DNA of 64,000 bases, from NCBI GenBank assembly GCA_051453625.1, contig JBOZIK010000001.1:159855781-159919780 (forward strand), in the 5' to 3' direction. The notes beneath the pieces are model-generated. The model did not search any database. It saw nothing but the letters and a program-made list of their open reading frames with translations, and was not told the origin of the DNA. Shown here one piece after another: positions 38,348 to 50,740 of the stretch (position 1 is the first letter of the stretch; every line of letters begins with the position of its first letter). The position numbers and the translations under genes are program-made. The DNA comes from Welwitschia mirabilis. Lineage: Eukaryota > Gnetophyta > Gnetopsida > Welwitschiales.

Positions 38348-41322
38348 AATCAAGGAAAAATCTTGAAGTTTTCACGGGTACATTTGTTTATGATCATCTC
38401 TATTAGGTTAACTACATTAGGGATATTAAGACCTTGGAATAATGCAACTTTAACAATTTATTTGTGGAATGTTCAATTGTAGTAAGGCTATAGATGCTAG
38501 TTGGGAATGCAATACTAAATTATTCTAGTACAACATGTTAAATTTGTCAGAAGGAAGTATAATAAAATTAAATGCTCAATATGATTAAATCCTTAAAACA
38601 TGGTTATAGGAAATGAAATTAAGATAGGATTAAAGAGTTCTTTTATTTACTTATTTTAACAAATTGAACTTGATATTCTTTGACTACTTGTCAATTTGCA
38701 AAGAAATTCTTGATGATTTTGTTTATTTTGGTGGAAGATCTATCAAAACTATGTAATTAAATACAATCATTAGCTTGCATTTCATTATGTCTTACTTACT
38801 CATAGGATGCATGGTTGGGTTTGTTATTTCATAATTCCATTCAAACTCTTTCATTCCCTTTTAATCATGTTCCTTTTTATCATCCATTTTAACCAATACC
38901 CCTTTGTTTGTCCTTTTACAAAAAACACACCAAAAGAATACTGTGTTTTCTGTGATTTGACCCTTCTATTTAGGTCTAGATTCAAGGAAAATTCAATCTC
39001 AGCCATTCATAAAACTAGGAAATCCAACAGTTCAAATTCCATCCAATTCTTATAAAAACCCATAACTTCGAGCCTAACTCCACTATTCACATGTGTTATC
39101 TATAATTTTTGTGCTTCTATTGATTGTTTTGACTGTGCCTAATTTAGATCTCTAAGCCTTGTTAGTGCTCACCGACATTGTCGTGTACCCTTACCAACAC
39201 TGTTGTCCATCTATTTCTATGCACGTTTGAATTTTGTTTGTAGCCTCTTCACAAGAACTGTTGGTTTTTCAATCTATTAGTGAGCGTTTTTGTTTTTTTT
39301 TTTGGAATCTCTCTATTTATTTAATACATCTACTTTTTAATCCATTTTTTAATTTTATAAATTTCTTATTTTACTCTTTCATCTCTCTTCTATTTTCATT
39401 TTTTTCTCCTTTTTTAGTTCTGTCATTTCAGGTTACAATGAGTGGAAGATTAGGATCATTCTTGAAGGAAGGAATTTTCTCATCCTTTCTATCTTTTTAA
39501 GAACTCTTTTACCTTGATAGGATTAAAGTAAGACATTGGAATTATTTACTAAAGGAGGAAGGCACTACTATTTTCATAAAGAAATTTTGGAGTTCTACAG
39601 GAATGCCACATTAGAGGAAGATCATCCTTGGGTAGTTCACGCTTCCATTTATTATACTTATTTTATTATTTTCTTTAGTGATGTAGAATCATTATCAAAA
39701 ACTAAACATCATGATACCCTCCCATACTAGCTCACTAAATCCTTTAGTTTTTGTTATGCTACAATTAATGTAGAATATCCACCTAATAGAGAAGGAGTTT
39801 TGCCTTGCAAATGTCTTCACAAAAACCAATTATCCCTTTTTAGATTTATCATTCTTAATATATGACCTACATCACATGTAACCAATGCATATAGTAGCCA
39901 CCTTAACATGATTATAATAATCCAAGATAGCAAACCCTTTGATATACCCAAATGATTTTTCACTATCATAGCTAATAATATGGACCATAAGAGTAATCTC
40001 CCCCTTTCATGCTTTGTTTCAGATTTGATTTACAATGATTTAGCCTACATTTTAGATTTTAGGGGTTAGAATAAAACTTTTCTAGAAACCATCAACCCTA
40101 AGAAGATTACCCAACTTAATAAGTGTAGCACCAAGGAGTATTCATGAAGTTCAATATGAAGAAGAGCCTCCTTAAAGAACTTCACCTCCTTCTCAAGTAT
40201 CCTCTTTTCCTTATTCTGCACCCACCACAAGAAGAAAGCAAAATGCCCAATAGTGAATCTTCTCATGCCCTTTCTTCTCCATCTTGTTCTGCTCCTTTCT
40301 CTATCATTCATGGTCATTTCTTCACCATGTTTAGTAATACCTTTTTAGAGGAAGTGCCTAAATCACAAAGTGCTTGGATTAGCAAGCTTTGACGAAAAGT
40401 GAAGAAAATTGCCAAGCAACAAAAGGAGATGTCAATGAATAAAAAAATAAAATGGACTAGAATCTAAAAAGAGTGACCTCTTATCAAAAATTCATGAGCT
40501 AGTTTCTGTTGTCTCTCTCTCTTTTTACTTTCTTCACTTGCATGTTTTTTGGTTTTCATAATTGCATTGTAAACTTGCATTTCATGGCATTTTCTCTTTC
40601 TATAATGACTTTTGTATATTAATGTAAAATCAATTCCAAATTGTTGTATCTATTAATCTAGTTTTATTTCTTATTGAAACATAATTTTTAATCTTTAATT
40701 TAGTTTTCAGTTCCTATAACCAAATGTTCATAGAAAGCTAGCACTACCATTATCCTTGGGCAGTGCTTCCGCTCTATTCTGCATGAATAGACCCTCATTC
40801 AGTTGAGATAATGCTTATCCATTTTTAATTTTTCTAGTAATCAAGTATTTGTTAAAACATCATAGAAATTGACTGATGCAGATTATTCACCCATTTCTTT
40901 ATCCTTCATCCCTTTTTCTTTTGCATTAGTTTGCATTTCCTAACTTCCATCATGCATTGCATATTTTATTTTCAAAATATTTTCTTTCTTAGATCATTTT
41001 AATCTATAGTAATTGATAGTTAGAATATGCATCATTAACTCCTAATTGTTTTCACATTCACTTTTTCTTACCCTTCAAACTTTGAGGATAAAGTTTTGCT
41101 TTGTTTATATGGAGTAACATTTGCACTTAAGAATCTATTTTTCATGCTATATTCTTTTGCTTAAGTTGATTTTATCCTAAATTGGCTGAATTATTTTAAA
41201 AATTTTCCATCATTTCTTATTACACTTGACTAATTCTCTTTGAAATTTTTGCTATGTTAAAAAATATTTGACACATGTTTTGCTAAGAAATTAGCAAAAG
41301 GTTGGTTAGGAGTAGGTTAACA
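38348..41322 (+). other. Post-pol region of third Athila-like element
   Basis: The place of the env-like ORF in Athila elements. Frames at 38807-39055, 39234-39500 (its last 21 codons start MSGRLGSFLKEG), 39536-39730 and 40144-40392 could be broken pieces of one former ORF; a basic stretch with KVKKIAKQQKEMSMNKKIK follows near 40395. I do not recognise a domain with confidence. Near 41077 caaactttgaggataaagtt resembles 3' untranslated sequence of Athila elements. Confidence 0.4.
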
Positions 41323-42487
41323 TGCAAAAATTAACATTTATATTAAGACATCTAGGCCATGTTAGCATGATTAATTAACCATTATGACATTATTATGGAG
41401 TTGTTATGCTTAAGACTATAGATATTTAATTTTACTAATAATATGCTTTTACACTATTACCTTGCAAAACATTAGTAAGATTTGGAGCATTATGTAGAGG
41501 ATGAAGGTGTGATGATCAAATTTGATGGCAACACCAATTAATATTCATCAAAAAAATCAAGACTGATGCTCCTGATCTTTCCTGTTACAATCAAGGAAAT
41601 CAGTTAATAAATTATGAATATTTTCAAAGAGAAACCCCTTGATTTGCATCCATGTCTAAAGAATGACTCCATTAGGCTTTGGACACTCTAAAGAAAAACC
41701 CTATTAGGCTTTAAAAAATCTAATTTTTAATCCTAGTTTGATCGATAAATAGCTTACTTTAGTTTGATTGAAGGAATTGATGATGAAATTGATACAAAAG
41801 AGATTATTAGAGCTTTAGCCATGAGTTATTTCTAAACCTCCCATCATGGATGGACTAGATTTCAAGATAGCATGATGTTTCTTAGATTAGCATTGAGTGC
41901 TTTTCAATAATTGTATGCTTTCACTCATTTGATAATAAACTGCTACATATTTTCTCTATATTTAATTGCTCTGATATCAAGTTGTAATTTCTTCCTACTT
42001 CTTATGCTTATATTTGGATAAGGCATATTATCTGTTTTAATATTTCATGTTTGATTCTTCTTATTTGCACTTTAGCTTCATAGCCTATATCTTTATTTGA
42101 TGGATTTTGGATGAACCCTATTTTTCATGCTTATAATATTCTTATTTTGAAGGCTAGAGTGGCCTAAAGACATCACCAACTCTCATGTGTTGGATAAGAT
42201 TATGCCACTATGATTGAACTTAATGGACAAGCCTAATATGAGTTATTGAAGCTAAGGAGTGAAGCTACATGAGATTAGTTAAAGACTTTTGCTATCTTTG
42301 AAGTCATTATGCTAAATATTGAATTTATGTCCCATTCCTAAGCTTTCTTATATGTTTTAAACACTATTACTCATTTATTATTTTGCTTGCTTTATTAATA
42401 GTTCACCACATCTATCCCCATGAAAGAACGATATTGGAACTATACTATAAATAAAAGTCTTAGGTTATTTGGTAAAAGTTAGATTTG
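41323..42487 (+). repeat. 3' LTR of third Athila-like element
   Basis: Starts TGCAAAAATTAACATTTATA and matches 32958-34127. The match stops near 42487; bases 42488-42612 are unassigned and lie between this LTR and the SIRE-like element. Confidence 0.7.
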
Positions 42488-42612
42488 ATCATGTGAGATT
42501 TGTACCTCTAAGGTGATCTTGCATATTACTATACCTTAATGAAAGATTCAAGCATAGCCAAATTTCACCACGAACAATCAACTAAATAGAATAAATACAA
42601 AAGTCTTAATCA

Positions 42613-44051
42613 CGTAGGATCAAGAACCCTAAAGAAAGAGACAGGCGGGGGGCGGGGAAGAGTTTGAATAGGATTCTAATAATTTAATCAAATGAATTCA
42701 TAAAAATAACTTTACTCGAAATGAACACAAAAAACCTTATGTAAGTAAACTAAAATTATTCTAAAAAACTAAAGAATAGAAAGCATAGAAATACTAATGA
42801 GAAGCACAAAAGATTTATAGTGGTTTGGGAAACCACTTACTCCATTCCTGATGATCAACTTCTATCCAAGCCTAATCTAGATCTCTATTGATCTCTTTTC
42901 AGGTATTACAGGTTCATCTATAACCTTTACAAATGGACTTTTCTGAGGCTCAGCATCAACCTTTTGCAAGAAAGTGAAGCAGTGAGAATGGTATGCCATA
43001 ATGCACAGGTTTCATCTGATCTTTAGCTTAAGAAAAGTATTGCTATACTACTTTTGAAGATGGTACAATCTGAAAGTATAGAGTGCAACTCATTTGACCA
43101 AATATGCAAAGATACTAATAGTTCTTAGTTCATCTATGTTAGGTAGAAGATGCCAATGAGTATAATAAATGATTTCTAAAAGATTAAAAAGTGGTACTTT
43201 GATTTTAACTCTTGGCAAATATATAATAGAATAATTTTAGGATTTTTACAAGTAAAAAGACCTTCTAAAGGATATAAAAATAAGACATATAATGGCTAGA
43301 AAAATTTTGTTTCCATTCTGATCAGTCGACCCCTCAAAAGTCTAGTCAACTTCATCTAGTGTTGTTACTTAAAATGGTTGTCCTTATGTTCTTCTAGTCG
43401 ACCCTTGTTTCTTAGGCTCCATGTCCGCCCAACTACTCAGGGTTCGGTCGACCGCTTATCTAGTTACTTGCATATTTATCTGGTTATCCCCCTGGTTAAG
43501 AAAAAAATCCAACACAGATTTTTGCTCTAGATCTGCTTGACCCCATAAAAGTCTAGTCAACCCATTACTGATAAAGGGTGAATGCTACTTTAGGTTTAGT
43601 TAACTCCTCAGGAATCCAGTTGACCCCTTGAAAATTGACTGTAAAGTATTGATGCTCAGGTCTAGTTGATCCCTCAGGTATCCAGTCGAATCCTTGATGG
43701 TTAGCTAAAAAGTATCAAATGCACAGATTCGGTTGACCCCTCAAAAATCTAATCAACTCCTTGATGATCAGCTAAGAAGTATCAGATACAAAGGTCTAGT
43801 CAGCCCCTTAAGAATCTAATTGATCCCTTTGAAATCAATTTATTTTTATGTAAGCTTTAGATGCTATTGATCGTTTAGAAGTTCAGTTGACCCTCAGGAG
43901 GATATAAAAACTAATATGTTTAGGATCAAAATGTAGTAAATTATTTCAGTTTCTGGCCTATAATGATTAATATATTCTACACAAGATACAACATGTTTTG
44001 CTAAATAGAAAACATTAGTTTAACATCAATATGGAAAATAATAACTTAACA
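42613..44051 (-). repeat. 3' LTR of minus-strand SIRE-like element
   Basis: On the minus strand it runs TGTTAAGTTATT to CTTGATCCTACG (the partner LTR ends CTACA). It aligns with 50741-52152 throughout, including the internal GTCGAC-type array at 43320-43900. Confidence 0.85.
43320..43900. repeat. Tandem array in LTR with GTCGAC core
   Basis: Imperfect repeats, about 66-67 bases each where best ordered (starting near 43659, 43725 and 43791). Each unit carries two gtcgacccct-like words about 25 bases apart. Exact GTCGAC remains at 43325, 43397 and 43447; most others read GTCAAC, GTTGAC or GTTGAT, as expected from C-to-T or G-to-A decay. The other LTR has the same array at about 51426-51990. 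Confidence 0.75.
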
Positions 44052-44066
44052 ATCTACCCCTTTGAC
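44052..44066 (-). other. Polypurine tract of SIRE-like element
   Basis: On the minus strand gtcaaaggggtagat abuts the 3' LTR start TGTTAAG. AAAGGGG followed by a few bases and TG is a textbook copia plus-strand primer site. Confidence 0.8.
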
Positions 44067-44584
44067 ATTGATGATAAACTTGTTCTTAGTTGAAAATATT
44101 AAATTTGGAGAAACTCCTCCTCACTAAATGCCTATTGACTTTTACAAAAGGTATTAAATGTTTTATATCAAATAGGACATTTTAGAAAGTTTCTAACTTT
44201 TGTGCCATAATTAAAACAAATTATAGTATAATTTGTAAAATATGAAAGTGCCAAAATATATGTGATAAACAACACTTTGATCATGGATTATTTAATAATC
44301 ATAAGATATAATAGAAATTATAGTTCATAATTAAAATAAATGTGCATTAAAAATGTAAAAAAGAAATTATAGCTCATGAAAACCAAGTGCATTTCTATTA
44401 CTGAAAGATGAACATGCATTTCTATTACTAAAAGATGAACATTATAATGAAAAGTGCTCATCAAGAGCAGATGCAACTGAAGGTAGAAAAAATAACTAAC
44501 TAATTATCCTTCTTTAACATCAATAATAAAGAAGAGAAGAAATACAAGCATGAGAATTTTAGAAACACAAGCATAAAAAGAGGA

Positions 44585-45700
44585 TCAATCAGATTCCTTG
44601 GCTTCCTCCTTTAATTCTTCTTCAGAATTTTCTTCTTCTTCCTCTTTTTCTTCTTTGGTAGCTCTTTGCATTGAGCTTCTGGCTTCCTTTAAAGTATCTG
44701 CAATCTCATATCCAACTGTGATTAGAGCTTCTTTCATATTCCTAGTATGAGAGTCAATTCGCATTAGGTATGAAAGAGTTTCCTTTGGTAAGGCTTTCTT
44801 GGAAGAATGAGATTTTAAGGATTTCTTAGAACCTATAAAGATATACATGTGAGATAATGTCCCACATCCAATGGATGACATGGGGTTAAGAGTTTCTAAT
44901 TTTAGGTGAAACTAGACTCTACAATGACGACAGAGATTGGCAATCAACAATGAGTAGGGTAGAGCCCTAGTCATGTGATAATCTAACTAGGAGATCATAT
45001 TCTTCAGTATGATGGTAGGGGCATTAATATAGTGCCTAATTCCTACCAAGTACATCAAATATGCCTTATAGTTAGAGTAGTTAAAGGTCTCATCATAATG
45101 ACCTACCAAAGGTGAGAAATTATAGGTAAATACTAAATGCAAAAACTTGTATTTTGGGGTAAGTAGAGAACTAGAAAGGGTGTGTTTCCACTTTTGAAAC
45201 TTACCATAAAGTTTCCTTATGACCTCTACTTTATCTTTCATGGAGTCACGAATAAGTCAAAACTCATCATAATCTTCTCTTAGAAGATTTGCAATGCAGT
45301 AACGTAGTTTGCAGTAACACTTATCTTCTTTCCCAAATCTATGGTTTACAGGGTTACATTATTGGAATCATAAGAAGCATTACAATAGAACATCCTAGTG
45401 AGAAATGGGTAAGTAGAATATGAAACATCAAGAAAACAAGAAAGATCTAGATCTTGTAAAAGTTGGATCATATCTCTGAGCTCCCTTAGCTTTGTAGTAA
45501 CAACAACCTTTTATTGGTACACTGGCTTCTTCTCAAACTTCTCATTGAACTTATCTAAAGCTTCTTCAGGCATTCCCTGGTAGAAATAAGAAGGATCTCT
45601 ACTGGTAACCTTATTTTACCACCTCTTGAAGGGACTCTCAACCATTGCAATCATGTACTAGGATCTTGGAGATAAGAAAATCCTAAAAGAGACACTTAAG
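44585..45700 (-). pseudogene. Post-pol ORF of SIRE-like element (plant transposon-protein domain)
   Basis: Downstream of RNase H and before the polypurine tract lies one decayed ORF, read from about 45700 down to 44585. Early part: YPFLTRMFYCNASYDSNNVT, like the YPxLVRxFYxNL block of the 'putative plant transposon protein' family. The frame 45241-44987 continues LTPKYKFLHLVFTYNFSPLV then YLVGIRHYINAPTIIL, matching LxxxxxxLHHxxxxxLxPRxG..LDxxLLxxxLxGxxINLPxLIL. After a stop, RALPYSLLIANLC matches LPYGxLIxxI. The frame 44881-44585 ends in a strongly acidic tail (runs of Glu). SIRE elements carry an env-like ORF in this slot; I see no signal peptide or membrane segment, so env function is not supported. 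Confidence 0.6.
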
Positions 45701-46019
45701 CGAAAGGAGACATGTGACAATGGAAATGGTTTGGGATCCACTTGATTTTAAGAATAAATTTGATTAGGTTTGATATGATAAAGAAATCAGGTTCACTGAT
45801 AGTTCTATTGCACTGTAATCCTATAGGTTTAGTCGACTAGTTTGAGGTCTATTCATCCCATCGATATGCGGGTTATAGTACTTTTAGGGTCTAGGCGACC
45901 ATGTTTTCAGTTTGGTCGAAAGACTACCTCCAGTTAACTGATCACCTCTTATTAACTAAATCATAGATCTGGTTAACTACCCTGCAATCAACTAGAGAAT
46001 AGAGAGATAACCCTAACTT

Positions 46020-46480
46020 CATTTCAAAGATGAAAAAAATTATCAAAATTTAGAGGTTTAGTAAAGATATTAACAAGCTGACGATCTGTACTCATAAAAT
46101 TCATAGAAATGTTTCCTTTTTCAGCTTAATCTCTTTAAAAAAATTGTCTTATTTTAATGTGTTTATTTTTGGAATGTTGAACAAAATTTTTAGAAATATT
46201 TATTTCACTAGTGTTATTACAAAAAATTGGAACCTATTTAAAAACTATATCAAATACCTTTTTCATCTAAAGGAGATGAACATAATAAATCCATGCTGTA
46301 ATATACTCAGCTTCTACTGTTAAAAGGGAGATCAAGTTTTGCTTTTTACTAGCTCATCCTACTAAGCATGATCCTAATAGAAAACAATTACTACTTCTTC
46401 TTTTTCTATTGTTTTTAAACCTAGCCCAATCTACATCACTAAATCCTACAAGCTTAAAAGATATCTCCATAGGATACCAC
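46020..46480 (-). pseudogene. pol (RH): RNase H remnant, copia
   Basis: Minus-strand pieces GFSDVDWAR, SKKQNLISLLTVEAEYITAW and later HIKIRQFF and QLVNIFTKPL match the copia blocks GYSDADWAG, SKKQxxVSLSTxEAEYIAA, HIxIRxHFIRD and QLADIFTKPL. Three of the blocks are nearly intact as text but lie in different frames. Confidence 0.8.
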
Positions 46481-47640
46481 AATCCATAATCACATATGCC
46501 CTTTATATATATCTAATTATTCTTTTCATTGCTTGTAGATGTGATTATTTTGGTTAGGTTTGGTATCTTACATACACACACTAATACTCAACATAATATC
46601 TGGTTTACTTGTAGTTAAATATGACAAGCTTCCTATTATACTCTTATAAAGCTTTTGATCTACTGATTTTTCATCTTTATCTAGACTAACTTTATAAGAA
46701 GTTGACATAGGTATGTTAGTTGTTTTAGTATTTTCTAATCCAAATCATTTAATTAAATCCTTTTCATATTTAGATTGAAAAATAAAAATTCCATCCTTTG
46801 ATTTCTTAATCTATAATCCAAAAAATATTTTAACTTCACCAAGCATGCTCATCTCAAAATGTTTTGTTATGATATTTGAAACTTCTTTTGATAAAACTTC
46901 GCTAGAGGTACCAAATATGATAATATTTACATAAATTTGTATAATTATAAAATCCTTTTTCAAGTCTTAACAAACAACGGTTTATCTACTATTCCACAGA
47001 TATAACCATTTTTATTTAGAAATGTGGCTAACTTTTCATACCAAGCTTTTAGAGCTTACTTTAATCCACAAAATGCCTTCTTAAGTCTATACACATGATT
47101 AGATTTATGAGGATTTAAAAAACCTTATGGTTATTCTACATATACTTCTTCATTTAGGGTTCCACTTAAAAATGCGCTCTTTACATCCATGTATACACTT
47201 TAATATTCTTAAAGGCTGTATAAGATAAAAACATTCTAATGCTATCAAGCCTTGCAACTGGAGCAAACGTGTCACCTACATCAATTCATTCTATTTGATT
47301 ATATCCTTGTGCTACTAATTTTGCTTTGTTTTTGACGATATTATTTTCCTCATTACATTTGTTCTTAAATATTCGCTTAGTCCCAATGATATTTTTGTCC
47401 TTTGGCCTTTCGACAAGATTCCATACACCATTTTTTAAAAATTGTTGTAACTCATCTTACATGGTCATCATCCATTTTGCATGGAATTACACTTATTTAA
47501 ATTTCTTAGATTTAATTTGTGAAACATAACAAATGTGGGTATACAAATTCTTTATAAGCTCCTTGTCTTTATCTTAGATTTAACTTCTCCAATAATAGAC
47601 CTTAAAGGGTGAACTTTTAGCTCTTCAAACTTTTTAGTGG
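46481..47640 (-). pseudogene. pol (RT): Reverse transcriptase remnant, copia
   Basis: Read on the minus strand: YMDVKSAFLSGTLNEEVYVE (about 47200-47140) matches DVKSAFLNGxLxEEVYVxQP; VYRLKKAFCGLK-stop-ALKAWYE matches VxxLKKALYGLKQAPRAWYE; the catalytic box normally YVDDIIFG reads YVNIIIFG near 46930, so both Asp of DD are lost. FSKYLxMxGxLxYFLG-like pieces follow. It would have made the cDNA. Confidence 0.8.
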
Positions 47641-47839
47641 TGACTTATTTTGTAGGAACTTCTTCTTTTTCAGTAGAAATATCTTTTATTGTAGGGGTGC
47701 TTAAAGATATATCTTCCTCATCATTTAAACAAATAGGTTTTATGCTAACATCATCTATTTACACATTTATTGATTCTTCCAAGATTAGGCTTCTCTTGTT
47801 GAAGACACAATAAGCTCTACTTCTAGTTGAATATTACAA

Positions 47840-48680
47840 AAATATTACTTCATTAGCCTTAGATTTAAATTTGCTTAGTTGTTCTCTATCTTTCAACACA
47901 TAACATGTACTCCTGAAGACTTTAAAATGAGAAATGTTTGGTTGTCCTCATTTTCATAAATCATAAAGGGTTTTGTCCCTACTAGGTCTAAGGTAAACTC
48001 TGTTTATAATATAACATGTAGTGCTAATAGCTTTAGCTCAAAAAGATTTGGGAACCTCCTTGTTATTCAACATAGCTATTGCCATTTCTTGGAGGACTCT
48101 ATTCTTTTTCTCAGTAATACCATTTATTGAGGTATTCGAGAAGCTAAGAATTGGTGATCAATATCATTGTCAATATAATACTTTTCAAATAACTAATTTT
48201 CAAACTCACCACCATAATTGCTTCTTATTTTTTTTATGATATAGACTTTCTCATTTTGAATTTTATTGTATATTTCAATCTAATGTTTATATGTTTCAGA
48301 TTTATTCATAAGAAACGCAACACATGTATATCTTGAGAAATCATCAACCATGGTTAGAAAATAGCATTTACCTCCTAAACTTTGAGTTTGAGCTAGTCCT
48401 ACCAAGTCCACATGAATAATTTTTAAAGACGTGGTTGTAGAAACTTGGTTTTTACTTTTGTGTGATGTTCTTATTTGTTTTCATTTTTGGCATGCATCAC
48501 AAAGATCATGTTTTTTTAACATTTATTTTTTGAATTTCTTTGATAATTTCTTTTTTAATAATCATTTTCAAATACTTTTAATTCATGTAACCTAACGTTT
48601 ATGCCAAATCTCTTCTTAATTAACATGGAAAAAATAATAATCAAAAGTCAATTGATCAATGATATAGACATTATATATTC
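47840..48680 (-). pseudogene. pol (IN): Integrase remnant, copia
   Basis: Minus-strand blocks: LCDACQK-stop-KQIRTSHKSK (zinc region), HVDLVGLAQTQSLGGKCYFL then TMVDDFSRYTCVAFL (first catalytic Asp region, D-L-x-GP normally; Asp kept), IRSNYGGEFEN (normally IRSDxGGEFEN; second Asp now Asn). Then GTKPFMIYENEDNQTFLILK-like C-terminal text. The order protease-integrase-RT confirms copia. Confidence 0.8.
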
Positions 48681-48829
48681 TATTTGCTTTAAGAATAATA
48701 TCATTTTTTTTGCCATGCCTAACTTAACATTAGAACTATCAAAAACAACCTTATGACCTTTGTCACAAATTTGACTAATACTAAGCAAATTATGCTTTAA
48801 ACCATTTACATAGAAAACTTATTTCATTT

Positions 48830-48992
48830 TAAGTAAGTTACCTCCATCGATGCTTGTGATTCCTTTGATTTTAACTTTTCCATTATCACCAAAAGTAACT
48901 TCTCCTCCATCAAAGTCACTTAATTATTTGAATCTAGACTTATCTCCCATCATACGTTAAGAGCAGCCATTATCCAAATATCAGCTAGTGCC
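48830..48992 (-). pseudogene. pol (PR): Aspartic protease remnant, copia
   Basis: Minus strand YLDNGCS-stop-RMMGDKSRFK matches WYLDSGCSRHMTGDKSxF: the active-site Asp and Gly remain but Ser is Asn, and Arg of CSRH has become a stop. Then FDGGEVTFGDNGKVKIKGI matches GGxVTFGDNxKGKIxGxG, and a short LLSISQICDKGHKV follows upstream of integrase. Confidence 0.8.
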
Positions 48993-49295
48993 ATTTGAAA
49001 CCTTGAAAGCTGTTTGAATTAAAAGATTTTTCAAATCAATAGCTTTCACCCACTTAGTTCTTTTAAACTGATGTGATACACCTTATTTTGGAATAAATTT
49101 AAATGAAAAGGCACTAATTAAATTTAAAAATAACATCAACTTTTTAGAATTGCAAAATAACTTTGAATGACCTAACTTAGTACAAAAATGGCATGTAACT
49201 TTAGATACAAACTTATTTTGCCAAGTTACTTGATTTGGTTGAAGTTGTGGTCTTTGGGGGATGAAACCAATACCTAACTTATCATGAGTCAGTTT

Positions 49296-50690
49296 TCAAA
49301 TTCCACGCATTTGTTCCAATTTAGTTAAGACACTAGAAAATTTATTGACAAACTGTGATAAGTTCTTTGCCTCTAGTTCAAATATGAAATTTTCAAATTT
49401 GGCCATCTTGTATTTTGCTTTTAATTCCTTCTTTTCTCTGGTAAGGATTTTCACAATCTTATTTAAATCATTGATGCACTTTACCAATTTTTCACATTCT
49501 AAGTAAAGTTCCTGATAAGTGTATTTAAACTCATTCTGGTCTTCTTTAATAACATCCAAATCATTAGGTTCAGATGTGCTAGGAAGATTCTTTAATGGAG
49601 GCACAATTGCCATGAAGGAGCGCCTTCGATCTTCATCTAAATCTTGGCCTAAACTACTGTTATTATCCTCATCCACATTGTCCCATGTTACAATAAATGA
49701 AGATGTCTTTAACTTTCTTTATTCTCTCTTGTTGTTCAAACACTCATTTTCATTGTGTCCAAAGCCTTTGCATGCATAACATCGGATATCTTTCCCCTTG
49801 TCTTGATTCTTTTTATGCTTTGAGTGATCTCTTCTTATTCCTCTACTTGGCTCACCTTCCTTCTTTCTTCTGTATAAAAATTTTTTGAACCTTATTGTTA
49901 GTAGAGAAATTTCATCATCATCTAGATCTTCATCTAATTTTTCTAACCTGTACTATTGTTGCACATATTTTAAAGCAATACCTTTATTTCTATCTTTAGA
50001 AAATTTTTATTCATAGGTTTGTAAATTAGCTTGCAGTTCTTCAAGAGCTATCATTTTGATATTCTTGCTTTCTTCAATTGCAGTGACTTTTAGAAGGGAT
50101 TTTAGCAATTCTTCAAGAGCTATCATTTTAGAAGGGATCTCAACACTTTTCGAATCAATTTTGCCTCATTCATTCTTTCACCTAGACTTGCCATAGAATT
50201 TATAATGTTGGTAAGTCTAATAAATAATTCCTGTAATGTCTTCTCCTCATCCATATGAATATCTTCAAATTTGGAAATTAGCATGTGGAGTTTGGCCTAT
50301 TTAATGGTGGATATTGCTTCATATGCAACTTCAAGAATGTACCATGCATCTTTTGCATATTCATAGTTTACAATTTGTTTGAACACATTTGTACAAACTA
50401 CACAAAAAATGGCATTTAGAGGATAGGAACCTATGATATATTTGGATCTATTATTGGGAGTCTATTGGTCTCAGGTTTTTAGAACTACAATGGTATTATG
50501 ATAGACATCAGTTTTAGATAAAGTAATCATAGTGTAACCATTGTAAATGGTATCTCCAATGTTCACATCTATGGCTCTAAGAAAGATTCTCATTTTGACT
50601 TTTCAATATGCATAGTTTAATCTATAAAACATGGATGGATAACCAGTGGAAAAACCATCTGACAGGTTACTCATTTTTGGATTATAGAGT
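49296..50690 (-). pseudogene. gag: Gag remnant of SIRE-like element
   Basis: Minus strand. The upstream half (about 50690-49900) reads AKDAWYILEVAYEAISTIK, SKFEDIHMDEEKTLQELFIR and NEAKLIRKVLRSL, matching UBN2-type copia gag. A zinc knuckle CYACKGFGHNENEC (C-x2-C-x4-H-x4-C, complete) lies near 49790-49745. The 126-codon frame 49676-49296 then encodes an acidic segment and a heptad-rich coiled coil (YLECEKLVKCINDLNKIVKI), the usual C-terminal part of SIRE gag. This zinc knuckle and coiled coil are the best preserved coding piece of the element. Confidence 0.85.
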
Positions 50691-50726
50691 CTATCTTTGT
50701 TAGAATCTTAGCACGGACTTAACAAA

Positions 50727-50738
50727 GCTCTGATACCA
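50727..50738 (-). other. Primer binding site, tRNA-iMet
   Basis: On the minus strand TGGTATCAGAGC follows the LTR end (CTACA) after two bases. This is the standard plant copia primer site and is undecayed. Confidence 0.9.
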
Positions 50739-50740
50739 AA

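Larger units (their letters stand above)
32958..42487 (+). mobile_element. Third Athila-like element, internally deleted
   Basis: LTR copies at 32958 onward and 41323-42487 match over about 1.17 kb. Between them lie a tRNA-Asp-type primer site, gag, protease and the first part of RT; the RT palm, RNase H and nearly all of integrase are missing. The 3' LTR match stops 125 bases before the SIRE-like element at 42613. A G-rich tract (41295-41315, aaaaggttggttaggagtagg without its last base as core) precedes the 3' LTR. The reading frames are better kept here than in the first Athila-like element. Confidence 0.75.

Noticed and set aside
38145-38375. Two overlapping Ser/Leu-rich antisense frames
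   Set aside because: They translate a microsatellite.
49519-49888. Plus-strand frames opposite the SIRE-like gag
   Set aside because: Shadows of the well supported minus-strand gag.
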